Shown here in pieces: positions 30,570-42,066 of a stretch of DNA of 64,000 bases. Numbering within the stretch: position 1 is the first letter of the stretch; each line of letters starts with the position of its first letter. The position numbers and the translations under genes were made by a program. Under the pieces are notes generated by a model. That model searched no databases, was not told the DNA's origin, and worked only from the letters and a program-made list of their open reading frames with translations. The stretch lies in contig JAUIZM010000109.1 in NCBI GenBank assembly GCA_030848705.1, forward strand, positions 167,626 to 231,625, in the 5' to 3' direction. This DNA comes from Heracleum sosnowskyi (taxonomy: Eukaryota > Streptophyta > Magnoliopsida > Apiales > Apiaceae).

Positions 30570-33500
30570 ATGAAGTTAGCTACCATCATTTTGGTTTTCT
30601 CGGTTTTATCATCTACATTCTCAACCTCGGCGTCAGTAGATACCATTAGAACACGTCACATTTTTCGAGATGGTGACACCATCATATCAGCTGGCGGGGA
30701 ATTTGAATTTGGATTTTTCAGCCCTGGAAGTTCAACAAATCGATATCTTGGCGTATGGTACTACAAAATATCAAAGGGGACAGTTATATGGGTTGCCAAT
30801 AGAGATCGTCCTCTAAAGAATACCTCAGGAGTGCTGCAGGTTAATCACAAGGGAATTACATTGCAGACTGTTAATAGCGGTGATGGGATAATTTGGTCAT
30901 CCAATACTTCTAAATCTATGAAGAATCCTGCTGTTCAGCTATTGGATACAGGGAATTTAGTTCTCAAGGATGAGCATCAGGATGTTAACAATACGAAAGA
31001 TTTTATTTGGCAGAGCTTTGATCATCCTGGAGACAATTTGCTACCTGGCATGAAGCTTGGAATAGACCTGGTAAGCGGTATAGACAGGTACTTTACATCA
31101 TGGAAAAGTGATGATGATCCATCGCTTGGTAGTTTTATCAACCGACTCGATCCCAATGGTTACCCAAATGTTATTGTGACAAAAGGTTCAGTGATTTGGT
31201 CAAGGAACGGACCATGGAATGGTTACAAATTCACTGGCCTTCCTAAAACTAGCCCCGGTGGAATTTATAAAGACACGTTTGTTATCGATAAGAAGGAAAT
31301 CTATTTTATGTTTGATCTCATCAACGTAACTTCTGCTGTTATGAGGTTCGTACTGACTCCTAGCGGAGTTCAAAAGCTTCTTTTGTGGAATCATCAACAA
31401 CAATCTTGGATGGTTTATATTAATCTACTGGTCACTGACTGTGATCGTTATCGATTGTGTGGTGCTTATGGAAGATGTAACATAAACAACTCATTTAGAT
31501 GTGAATGTTTGAGAGGATTTATTCCAAAATTCCCAGAGAAGTGGAAAGCAGCAGATTGGTCTAATGGATGCATCCGCAGAACTAATCTAGTCTGTGGGAC
31601 AGAGGAGGGTTTTGTTAAATATACGGGAGTAAAGTTACCAGACACACACCACTCTTGGTATGACATGACAATTAACCATCATGAATGTGAGCAATTGTGC
31701 CTGAAAAACTGTAATTGCACAGCCTATGCAAATGTCAGAAGCGGTGGAAAGGGATGTCTCTTATGGTTCAGTGACCTAATTGATATTAGAGACCTCACAG
31801 AAGATGGACAAGATATCTATGTAAGGATGCCATCGTCTGAATTAGGTAAGACTACCTTTGTAAGTATTCCGTTCCTTTATTTTATATAAAAGTGGTAAGA
31901 TCTCGTTGCTTAAAGTACTACCTCAAACTCTTTGTTTTTAACAAGTTTTCCTTGATTTTTACATTTTTGGCCAAGGCAGTTAAAAGCTGGAGTTCCAGAG
32001 TAAAGAGGAAAATAGAGGTCATTGCAATACCAATCGTAGTGTTACTTGGTGTAATATCCCTTCTAGTATACAAAAAGAGAAAGCTGCTGAAACAAGGTAA
32101 AATATTCACTCTTTTCCATTGAAGAAATGTATATATTTCGATCAAGAGAAGATACTAGTGAATCCTAAAAAATAAAACTAATTCTGACCTACAAATCTTT
32201 CATCAGAAGTTCGGTATAAACCATTCGAATAGTTTGTCACTGTGCATATGTTCTACTTTAAACATTGCAGAGAGCTTAAATGTAAGTTCGGAAAGTGTTT
32301 CCCTGACCAAAATTGAGAATGAAGATCTGGAGTTGCCAATATTTGACTTCAAAACAATTGAAAAAGCCACTAGTAACTTCTCCCAAGACAAGAAACTTGG
32401 AGAGGGAGGATTTGGACCTGTATACAAGGTGATTATAGTGATAAATCATAACAAATAGCCATGAAAAGCCATGTAACATATATTCACACACATGACAACC
32501 ATTATGTTCAGGGTGTGTTGGATGATGGACAAGAAATAGCTGCAAAAAGGCTTTCAAGCAATTCAAATCAAGGACTAGATGAGTTCAAAAATGAAGTTTC
32601 ATGTATCGCCAAACTTCAGCACAGAAATCTTGTGACGCTTCTTGGTTGTTGCACAGAAAAAGGAGAAAGGATTTTGATTTACGAATTTATGGCTAACAAA
32701 AGTCTAGATTCATTCATTTTTGGTATGTCCCAACCTGAGAATGTTATATCATAATCATAGATGTGAATATGTCGATGTTATTTATTTTAGGTTTATCATG
32801 AACCTTTCCATATAAAGACAACCATGGTCTAATTTCATGTACAACCAATAGATGAAAATTTCAGAAACACAATGGACTGGCCAAAAAGATGCAACATAAT
32901 AAATGGCATTGCTAGGGGACTTTTGTATCTTCATCAAGATTCAAAGCTAAGAATCATACATAGAGATCTCAAAGCGAGTAACATTCTACTTGATCATGAG
33001 ATGAATCCAAAGATTTCAGACTTTGGCATTGCAAGAAGTTTTGGAGGAAATGAAACTGAAGCAAATACATCAAGAATTGTTGGGACATAGTAAGAATTTC
33101 TCAACTCTTTGATTTACTATTTTCTTTGCATTTGTAATTGATGACTGATATTCCCGTGTTTTATCTGACAGTGGTTACATGTCCCCCGAGTATGCTATTG
33201 ATGGACAATTCTCTGTTAAATCTGATGTATATAGCTTTGGCGTTTTACTTGTTGAGATCATAAGTGGAGTGAAAAACAGATTATTCTGTCATCCTGATCA
33301 CAGCTTAAACCTTTTAGGGCATGTGAGTATTAATATATTATGACACTTCTTATGCTATAGGCTTAAAACTGAAAATTCACTTATTAAATTTCAGGCATGG
33401 TTGAGTTACAAGGAAGATAAGCTTTTGCAACTCATAGATGGAGTGGTCTTGGCGTCCAGTAACCATCTCGAAGTTTTTCGAGTAATCCAGATTGGACTAC

Positions 33501-33703
33501 TGTGTGTTCAACATGATCCAAAGGACAGGCCGGTTATGTCAGAGGTGGTTCTGATGTTGAGCAGTAATATGAAATTACCTCATCCTAAGCAACCTGGTTT
33601 TTTCATGGAGAGATATTTTCTTGAAGCAGATCACTTAATGAGCAACACAAAATTATCAGAATCCAACGACTTTACAATTACCGCTCTCCTACCTCGACAA
33701 TAG
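30570..33703 (+). CDS. G-type lectin S-receptor-like serine/threonine kinase, 7 exons, 819 aa
   Basis: Exons read as 30570-31845, 31980-32096, 32271-32428, 32512-32722, 32852-33089, 33172-33322, 33395-33703. All introns are GT-AG and phases join to 820 codons including stop. ATG 30570 is chosen because MKLATIILVFSVLSSTFSTS is a signal peptide. Then: bulb-lectin domain (about 24-150, GVWYYKISKGTVIWVANRDR), S-locus glycoprotein/EGF region (CDRYRLCGAYGRC), PAN domain (CEQLCLKNCNCTAYA), a membrane span at about 437-456, and kinase from about 500. Kinase hallmarks are all present: GEGGFGPVYK, Lys529 in EIAAKRL, HRDLKASN (Asp about 626), DFG (about 644) and GYMSPEYAIDGQFSVKSDVY. Family role: plasma-membrane receptor kinase in recognition, defence or self-incompatibility-related signalling; the ligand is unknown. 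Exon structure (large first exon, TM exon, five kinase exons) is the family norm. Two fragments of related genes lie downstream. Confidence 0.92.
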
Positions 33704-34172
33704 TGCATCTTTTTACTTACCCTGCTTGCTGCGGGCAACCAGTGCATAGTTTATTTAACTTGTACATAGGACAAGCATCTTGATCAGAATGTAAACTTTC
33801 TTATTTTAACAAATTGAGAAACTTTATTATCTGCAAAGGTTTAGGCAGAAATGTACAACTTCAGTAATTCATAATCAGTCAATAAGTAAATGGCAAGGAT
33901 TGAGTGAAAGCTATGATCACCATCTTTCTCCCAGTGCATTGTTTTCACTGTACTTTGCTTTACCCGGCAAACTGAAATTTTAGATAACAATTTGGGCAGA
34001 AAAATCATTTATCTTATAAAAAACGTATAGTGATGAAGTTAAATATATTGATTTTTTCAAGCATTACTTAAAAAATTTAGTCACACTTGCATGAAGTGAG
34101 AATACCATCAGAATTCAAAATGATAACACCATAGTAAGCCACCAAACTCCATTAACAAACTCCGTGTCAGAC
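33704..34172. other. 3' flank of the kinase gene
   Basis: AT-rich, contains the 3' untranslated region. No clear AATAAA was seen and no further gene was recognised. Confidence 0.45.
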
Positions 34173-34735
34173 TGTCAGTAGATACCATCAGAACACATCA
34201 GAATTTTCGAGATGGTGACACCATCATATCAGCTGGAGGAGAATTTAAACTTGGATTTTTCAGCCCTGGCAGTTCAATAAAACGATATCTTGGCTTACGG
34301 TACCACAGATTCAAAGGGGACAGTTGTATGAGTTGCTAATACAGATCACCCTCTTATGGATAACTCAGGTATGGTGCAGGTTAATGACAGGGGAATCACA
34401 TTGAAAACGGTTAATGGTAGTGATGGGATAATTTGGTCATCAAATACGCAGATATCCATAAAGAATCTTGCTATTAGATACAGGGAATTTAGTTCCAAGG
34501 GATGAAGATCACTATATTAACTTTATTTGGCAAAGCTTCAATCATCCCGTAGACAACATGCTACCTGGCATGAAATTAGTCTAGCGGACACTGACTATGA
34601 TCGCTATTGATTATGTGGCGCTTATGGAATATGTAACACTGACAACACACGTAGATGTAAATGCTTGAGAGGATTTGTTGAATGCAGCAGATTGGATCTA
34701 ATGGATTGCACTAGAAGGTGATATTACGAATACTC
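34173..34735 (+). pseudogene. Broken S-domain copy of the receptor-like kinase
   Basis: Starts at the codon equivalent to residue 25 of the intact gene (VDTIRTHQNFRDGDTII, FFSPGSS) without signal peptide, and follows it through the lectin domain with several stops and frameshifts. After CTACCTGGCATGAAA it jumps to the region equivalent to the EGF-like part (CGAYGICNTDN, CKCLRGF), so several hundred bases are deleted. No PAN, membrane or kinase part. It is a tandem duplicate in decay. Confidence 0.88.
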
Positions 34736-34855
34736 TGCTGCGAATGCATTACATGAAAACAATTCATGCAACATAAGTTCCCCATATAATCACAAAGGAT
34801 TATCGGCACGAAGATTACATTTAAGTATGAATCTATACTTTATTTTACAAAGTAT

Positions 34856-36066
34856 GAGATTGTGGGAGATTGTTAGATCAGGATTCAATGATCGTCAGGA
34901 TCTAGACTCAACTGATCAGGATTTCTGACGTCATTAGTATTTGCTCAAGCGTCAGTATCAAGATTATCATCAGGATTTATATCAGGACTGGGATCAGGTC
35001 ATCAGGACTGAAAGCTGATCATGATTTCTATTTAGAGTTGGTTTATAAGTCTAGTTAAATAAGGAAGTTTATTTTGTCAGTTCCTTATTTATAGGAATGC
35101 AGCTGTCAATCAATATATATATATAAAGGAGGATACGCGGGAGGTTATGTGGCGCCCCTAAGATTGTCTCAATCTATTTTTCTAATTTTCTAGAATTTTT
35201 GAATTTTAGATACTAATAAATAAAAAAAATATCATTTAACATATTAGAAGTAGAATAGGTGTTCGAATTTATTGAGGAGAATAGTTCGAATTTATAGCGA
35301 AGTTCGAAGTTCGAAGTTCTATTTGAAGTAGAATTTTGAATTTGCAGAGGGGAAGAGTTCAAATATAAAAGAAATACTTGCAAAGTTCTATTTGAAGTAG
35401 AATAAGTGTTTCGATTTATAGAGGAGAAGAGTTCGGATATAAAAGAAGTACTTGCAATTAAAAGTTCCATTGGAAGTAGAATAAGCGTTTGTAATACATA
35501 ACTAAAATTTCTATTTGAAGTAGAATATATGTAAAGTTGTATAGGTGTTTTTTCAACGAAAGAGTGACTCATTATAAAAGAGTATGGTAACATAAAAATT
35601 AATATATAAGACAAATATATATTCAATATATTAAATTTGAGATTTTGATATTAAAAATGAAAGCGTGTTTCACGGGAGGACGGCTTATTAGCGAGTACCG
35701 AGTAATTTTCATAATTTAATTGATAGAGTTTTTTAAAAAAATTATTACGCCGCCGCGAAGCGCGATTTTTTCAACTAGTTTAGGATATGTTTCAATCTTT
35801 GTAATTGATTAGGACTTATCTTGTAATTGATAGAGAAGCTGTGTAGTATATAAACACAGTTTATGTTTCGATTTATATCGATCACATACACGAGTATTTT
35901 GTAACCTTGAAGCTCTTAAGAACTCAGAATTTCTTAAGAGAGTTTTGTAACAGTTTTATAACAAATTTAATAAAACTGTTATTATTCATATTTGTGTTTA
36001 TTAAAGTCGAGAATCTTATACAATTGTATTCAACTATCCTTCTACAATTGTTATTTACTGGGCAAC
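34856..36066 (+). mobile_element. Element G: 5'-truncated copia 3' end (polypurine tract plus LTR), split by a Helitron
   Basis: GAGATTGTGGGAGAT (34856-34870) is a copia polypurine tract followed directly by an LTR start TGTTAGATCAGG (34871). The LTR has a TATA box (GTATATAAACA, about 35846-35856) and probably ends near 36066 (GGGCAACA). No primer site or polyprotein follows, so only the 3' end survives. ATCAGGA(T/C)T is repeated about eight times in 34875-35030. The right end is approximate. Confidence 0.65.
35110..35778 (+). mobile_element. Probable non-autonomous Helitron
   Basis: The 3' end has the Helitron signature: a short GC-rich hairpin (CCGCG-AAG-CGCGA, about 35752-35765) about 9 bases before a terminal CTAG (35775-35778), followed by T. 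The best 5' end is TC at 35110 preceded by A, giving the A/T insertion site of Helitrons with no target duplication; its 5' bases run into AAAGGAGGATACGCGGG. The interior has about five repeats of GTTCTATTTGAAGTAGAAT (35330-35530). No Rep/helicase. The 5' boundary is less sure than the 3' one. Confidence 0.6.
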
Positions 36067-36970
36067 AAAAAGAAAAGCTTGGGTAGCTAGGCAAGACGAA
36101 TAATTAACGTCAGTTTCAGTCATGAACATGGCTAGTGTACTTGCTAAAAATTTGAAAAAATAATTTTTTTATACGTGTTTATGAAAAATTCTGTCCCAAG
36201 AGTTTGAATGGTTTTTTAATAATATATATTATTAAAAATTATAATTATTTCAAACTTCTTTACTACTAAAATATGTAAAATATATATTCGAATACCCTTT
36301 TTTTTAGCCGAGTATTCAAATAAGTATTCGGAAATTGGAATTCAATTAATTCGGATTTGAGTGAATACTCGGTGGTAGAAAATGAATACTCGAAAATCGG
36401 CGATTACTCAAATTTTGAAAACGAAACCAAGTGGAACCGATTTTCAACATTTAAAATCTTGCTAAATACGCGTACAGTATTTATTTTACAACAGGTAACG
36501 GCCAAAATGCAATTTTTTGTAGTATCATCAACCAATCATTAGACAATCATAAAGTTAGATTATGTAGGTCAAAGTCAAACCATGTATATTTAAGTTGACT
36601 AAGGAAATTTATAAGAAAAAAGACGACCGAGACCCAAGCAGAAGAAGAAATTTTGACTATACATTTCCTGAACAGTTAGAAGCTAAAACTCTTGAAAATA
36701 CGTGGAAAAAAAATCAATGCTTTACATGATGGATCAGATGGAGATTTTGAATAAAAAATAATATTTAAATCAATACCTTACATGATAGGTCCATTTCGAA
36801 AAATCTCGATTTTTGCAACGAAATTTAGCAATGACTTAAATATGCAGCCGTTTGTCACTAGTACGGCAATAATTTCGAAAGTTGACGCCTGGTGTAATTC
36901 ATGTCTTCGCAATTGCATAACTTCTTGTTCTTCGGACACGGCAAAAAAAAAAACAATTCTTTGATTTTTT
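36067..36970. other. Intergenic AT-rich DNA, no gene seen
   Basis: About 900 bp. Open frames are short and lack recognisable domains. A cluster of GAGTATTCG-type repeats lies at about 36280-36400. Confidence 0.5.
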
Positions 36971-37180
36971 TTAGAATAATGTTAGGGGTATCGAATTGGT
37001 ACAAAAAGATATACCGAATTACACGTGTTATAATTTGACTGGCTCTATATTAATGGATCCACATGCATTCACATTAATAGCAACAATAAAAACATTTTTA
37101 AATGCGCATCAGCATTACCACATCATTTTATATCAATTTTTGGTACCCAATTTGGTACCTCTAACACTACTTTTTAGTGC
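36971..37180. mobile_element. Inverted-repeat (MITE-like) element
   Basis: The left arm AATGTTAGGGGTATCGAATT (from 36979) pairs imperfectly with the right arm read in reverse (AGTGTTAGAGGTACCAAATT, ending about 37170). Arms are 35-40 bp with about 120 bp between. Superfamily and target duplication not determined. Confidence 0.5.
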
Positions 37181-37482
37181 TAGAATATTAAATTTTGAAT
37201 TAGTTGGCCAAAATATTGTAACTAAATTGAATACAAATGAAAATGATGAAAAAATTCAAGTTGATCAGGTCTAATCTTGACATATAATCAAAAATAACTT
37301 TACCAAATTCCGCAGGAAAATAATAGAAAAAATTTGTGTAGAATGTTCAACAGCAAATATGATTGGTTTATAGTTTACCGACATGGTTCGCATATGTGGA
37401 ATTTGAAATAAAATGATTCAAAATGAATTCCAATGATTACATGGAGTTTGTAATTTATTTTTCCGTATCATCTAGAATAGTA

Positions 37483-37733
37483 CTCCCTACCTCCCTCTCA
37501 ATTCTTTATATTGATGAACGAGTGCTCGACACGTATTTTAGAACTCTTTTAATATATAATTTGATAAGTTATTTTAAATTTTTTTTTCTTCTGAATAAAA
37601 ATATAATGTTTAAATTTTTATTTAGAAAAAGAAAGTTTTAAAAATAAGTTGTAGAGCGATACTTTATATGAGCCTTAAAATACGTGTCAATCAGTGTTAA
37701 AAAACTGTAAAGAAATGAAAGAGACGGAAGGAG
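37483..37733. mobile_element. Stowaway MITE
   Basis: It begins CTCCCTACCTCCCTCTCAAT and ends AGAGACGGAAGGAG, the typical mariner/Stowaway CTCCCTCCGTC inverted ends, flanked by TA on both sides (37481-37482, 37734-37735). 251 bp, AT-rich core, no coding capacity. Confidence 0.85.
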
Positions 37734-37760
37734 TATTTGATATTTTTTGAGATAAGTACC

Positions 37761-38548
37761 TGATAGGCTATAAGAGCCCAAACTCCCGTTGACAGGCTAC
37801 AAGAGCCCTGACTCCCAAACCTAGCTGGTAGGCTATAAGAGCCCAGACTCCCAATGGCCGGCTGCAAGAGCCCTGACTCCCAAACCTAGGGCCTAAGCCC
37901 GGACTCAAGGCTCAACAAGGACCCCTGGCTACGGCATAGTCAACAGTACCAGAGCCCTGACTCCCAAACCTAGGGCTTAAGTCCAGACTCAAGGCTCGAC
38001 AAGGACTCTTGGTTACGGCATAGTCAACAGTACCAGAGCCCGGACTCTCAAGCAACCCTGATGCACGTCGTCAGAAATCACACCTGGCCACGATATGGAA
38101 TATCCAATGATTGTCACCATTATGTCATATTCAGCCACACGCCGGCAGGAGCCTGGCACACGACACCACAATTCCTCACCTGGACACGTGCAATCCATCA
38201 ACATCACCCAGGTGTCCTACCTACCTAGGATTCAACGCTCATGATTGCAGGTACAACCCCTGAACCCTAATTCTGGGCCTATAAATAACCCAAGAAGGAA
38301 AGGTTTAAGGGGACATTCTCTTTTGCACACCTAGCCTACATATACACACACTATACATACACCCTCCATATTTAGATTTCTCTATAGTCCTATCTTCCTT
38401 TCCAAAGCCGTTACTTATTCTCACGCCGGAGGCGCCGCCAGGGTCCAAACCCCCCTCCGGTGTTGTTTTGCAGAGTCCCAACCGCAGCGACACCGCTTCC
38501 AGGCGTGGGATCGGCCGGGAAAGACTAGATCGGGATTTGGAGTTATCA
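37761..38548 (+). repeat. 5' LTR of element E
   Basis: TGATAGGCTATAAGAG...GGAGTTATCA, 788 bp. The first 300 bp are internal repeats of GAGCCCTGACTCCCAAACCT, partly within a roughly 100-bp tandem pair. TATA box CCTATAAATAACCC at about 38278-38291. Confidence 0.93.
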
Positions 38549-38550
38549 TT

Positions 38551-38568
38551 TGGCGCTAGAAGGAGGGG
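38551..38568 (+). other. Primer-binding site of element E
   Basis: TGGCGCTAGAAGGAGGGG two bases after the LTR, identical to the element A site. Confidence 0.85.
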
Positions 38569-40199
38569 AACCCTGCCTTTTGGTCTCAGTGCCACTAGAC
38601 TCACCGTCATCAACAAGCTCCGTCCTTTTTGGAAGAGTCCTAATTCAACCAGTAAGATTTGAACAAACACCCTTTGATTCTACCTAAAAATGAAATTTTT
38701 AACCCTTTTCTACCATGTATGCATGTTATTAGCCTTTGCCAACATTGTTTAGTCCAGATCTGTTATCATATTTGATAAAATTGCAATCCTTTAGCTTATA
38801 AACCTTAGTCCTTGTTTAGATATGCATCTCCTTGTTGGATATATTCAAAAACCCAAACTTTTCTTACTTTTAATCAATTTGAACCAAAAATGTATGCATA
38901 CACCATTTTGAACAAACCCAAATTCAGTTAACATTTGCTCTTTTATTCGAAGAATTGCTATCATTGCAAATATTGTACGCACGCGTTTTCTTTGAGCCAT
39001 AGCTCAAGTACCAAAGCAATCCAAATCCCAATACATGACCCAATTATCTAGAGGTTGAAACCTGAACAACCCTTGAACCAGTTATAGCATCTATTCCGGT
39101 CTTGACTGCTCAAGTCTTCGAAAGCAGTGATCGTAAAAGTGAAGAAAGAGAGACAAAAAAGATTTTGGCAAGGAAGTGAAAAGTAAAAGTAAAAGGCTAC
39201 CTACTTAAGTAGTCCGGAAAAGAAACAAACAATGGAAGCCCACAACGGCATCATATTCGTGGAATAACTCGTGTTTGTCAGCCTTATTTTGAAACATAAA
39301 ATAAGAGGACTCATGGGTTGAGTACGGTTTTCGAGAGCAAGGACTGTACAAAAATTTTCTTATACTTTCTTTTAGAAGAAAGGATGCGGGCAACCCGGAT
39401 TCAAGTGATAACATATGTTGTTATATAGACCATAGGCGAAAGTTGTATACTTCTACAAGGGATAAAACAAATTGCAAGGGATTGGTTGATGTATCCGGAT
39501 AAAAATGGTATCTGGTCCCGTACTCCAAATATAAAGTCAAACACCCGGGCCAGTTTAAAATACAAAGAATGGTTTTCAAACTGCACCAAACAACAATACA
39601 GAAAGGTTCAATTTTTTGAAGATAAAGAAATTATGTTCTTTTCAATTATTAAAAAGAAAGGGAGCAGCCCGGACATCCTTCAGTTGGGATTGAAAGTAAC
39701 AGAGCAGCAGTTAGATTGGCACTTGGAGCTTTTGAAGTGTAGCACTTGGAATGGCTAAACAAGAGGATGTGTTGAAAGTTATTTTAATAAAAAAATACAA
39801 AAAGCTAATTTAAGGCAATATGATCCAGACTTGGTTACTAGTTCGGGATGACAATTGGTTTACAAAAAAAAGGAAAAGCTGCGGGGCCACGTAGGAGTTG
39901 AATGTGTTGCACCAATATAAATACCAGAGAATATTGCTCAAGAATTGGCTACCCGGACTTGGTCACTATTTTGATTTATTCAGTCCGGAATGAAAGCATT
40001 TAAAGACCACATGTGGACTCGAAAAAATTCTACCAAGGTAGCTTCTTCCTCCAAGGACTTATGAAGTTACTATTGTTCCGATTATTTTCACCAAATATTT
40101 TCTTAAAGTATTTCCAGAGAGTTATTTTCCATAATACTTTTTAAATAACTTTCTAACATATTTTTCAAAAATATTTTTGAAGAATTTCAAAAAAAAAAT
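38569..40199 (+). other. Element E leader and unassigned interior
   Basis: About 1.6 kb with no long ORF. The 90-codon frame at 39486-39758 shows no recognised domain. This is where gag would be expected, but none is seen. Confidence 0.5.
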
Positions 40200-41760
40200 C
40201 ATAATCCTGGTCCGGAGCAATAAGCATAATGTGGACCGGGGTCCTGTCTACTTCAAAAATCTTAGAATTTTTTCCAAGTACAAAAAATCACAACCCTGGT
40301 CCGGAGCAATAAGCATAATGTGGACCGGGGTCCTGTCTACTTCAAAAATCTTAGAATTTTTTCCAAGTACAAAAAATCACAACCCTGGTCCGGAGCAATA
40401 AGCATAATGTGGATCGGGGTCCTGTCTACTTCAAAAATCTTAGAATTTTTTCTAAGTACAAAAAATCACAACCCTGGTCCGGAGCAATAAGCATAATGTG
40501 GACCGGGGTCCTGTCTACTTCAAAAATCTTAGAATTTTTTCCAAGTACAAAAAATCACAACCCTGGTCCGGAGCAATAAGCATAATGTGGATCGGGGTCC
40601 TGTCTACTTCAAAAATCTTAGAATTTTTTTTTTCCAAGTACAAAAAATCATAACCCTGGTCCGGAGCAATAAGCATAATGTGGACCGGGGTCCTGTCTAC
40701 TTCAAAAATCTTAGAATTTTTTCCAAGTACAAAAAATCACAACCCTGGTCCGGAGCAATAAGCATAATGTGGACCGGGGTCCTGTCTACTTCAAAAATCT
40801 TAGAATTTTTTCCAAGTACAAAAAATCACAACCCTGGTCCGGAGCAATAAGCATAATGTGGACCGGGGTCCTGTCTACTTCAAAAATCTTAGAATTTTTT
40901 CTAAGTACAAAAAATCACAACCCTGGTCCGGAGCAATAAGCATAATGTGGACCGGGGTCCTGTCTACTTCAAAAATCTTAGAATTTTTTCTAAGTACAAA
41001 AAATCACAACCCTGGTCCGGAGCAATAAGCATAATGTGGACCGGGGTCCTGTCTACTTCAAAAATCTTAGAATTTTTTCCAAGTACAAAAAATCACAACC
41101 CTGGTCCGGAGCAATAAGCATAATGTGGACCGGGGTCCTGTCTACTTCAAAAATCTTAGAATTTTTTCTAAGTACAAAAAATCATAATCCTGGTCCGGAG
41201 CAATAAGCATAATGTGGACCGGGGTCCTGTCTACTTCAAAAATCTTAGAATTTTTTTTAAGTACAAAAAATCATAATCCTGGTCCGGAGCAATAAGCATA
41301 ATGTGGACCGGGGTCCTGTCTACTTCAAAAATCTTAGAATTTTTTCCAAGTACAAAAAATCATAACCCTGGTCCGGAGCAATAAGCATAATGGGGACCGG
41401 GGTCCTGTCTACTTCAAAAATCTTAGAATTTTTTTTAAATACAAAAAATCATAACCCTGGCCCGGAGCAATAAACATAGTATGGATCGGGGTCATATCTA
41501 CTTCAAAAATCTTTAAAAAAAATTTTAAGTACAAAAAATATAACTCTAGTCCGGAGCAATAAGCATAGTGCGGACCAGGTTCCTATCTATTTCAAAAAAT
41601 TTAGAATTTTTTCTAAGTACAAAAAATTACAACTCTGGCTCGGAGCAATACGCATTAATTGTAGTCAAGGTCCCCAGAAATATGCAAATCAAAATCTTGG
41701 AAATCCTCCAAGTAAAACTCCACTCCTGACCCGGAGCAATAAGCAAAAAATGTGGTCAGG
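40200..41760. repeat. 89-bp tandem array in element E
   Basis: About 17 copies of an 89-bp unit starting TGGTCCGGAGCAATAAGCAT (starts at 40208, 40297, 40386, 40475 and so on). One copy has a 3-bp expansion of a T-run (about 40620). The first 13-14 copies are nearly identical and the last few decay progressively to the right. Open frames across it are repeat by-products. Confidence 0.95.
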
Positions 41761-42066
41761 ATTATCAGCAATAAGCACCAAAAGCATCAACCAAGCCCGG
41801 GATGCGTCCTGGAGCTAGGTTACCAGCAATAAGCACCAAAATCATCAACCGAGCCCGGGGTACGTCTTCGAGCTAGGTTACCAGCAATAAGCACCAAAAC
41901 CATCAACCTAGCCCGGGGTGCGTCCTGGAGCTAGGTTACCAGCAATAGGCACCAAAACCATCAACCGAGCCCGGGGTGCGTCCTGGAGCTAGGTTACCAG
42001 CAATAAGCACCAAAAACATCAACCGAGCCCGGGGTGCGTCCTGGAGCTAGGTTACCAGCAATAACA
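41761..42066. repeat. 58-bp tandem array in element E
   Basis: About five copies of a 58-bp unit starting AGCAATAAGCACCAAAA (41767, 41825, 41883, 41941, 41999, partial 42057). It shares AGCAATAAGCA with the neighbouring 89-bp unit, so the two arrays are probably related. Confidence 0.92.

Noticed and set aside
36996..37274. 92-codon ORF as a small gene
   Set aside because: It spans the inverted-repeat element and has no recognisable domain or promoter context.
38468..38662. 64-codon ORF spanning the E LTR/primer-site junction
   Set aside because: It overlaps LTR end and primer site and is not conserved as coding in the 3' LTR copy context.
40177..40850. Open frames of 74-87 codons across the 89-bp array
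   Set aside because: They follow the repeat unit, change frame between units because 89 is not a multiple of three, and show no domain; they are repeat by-products.
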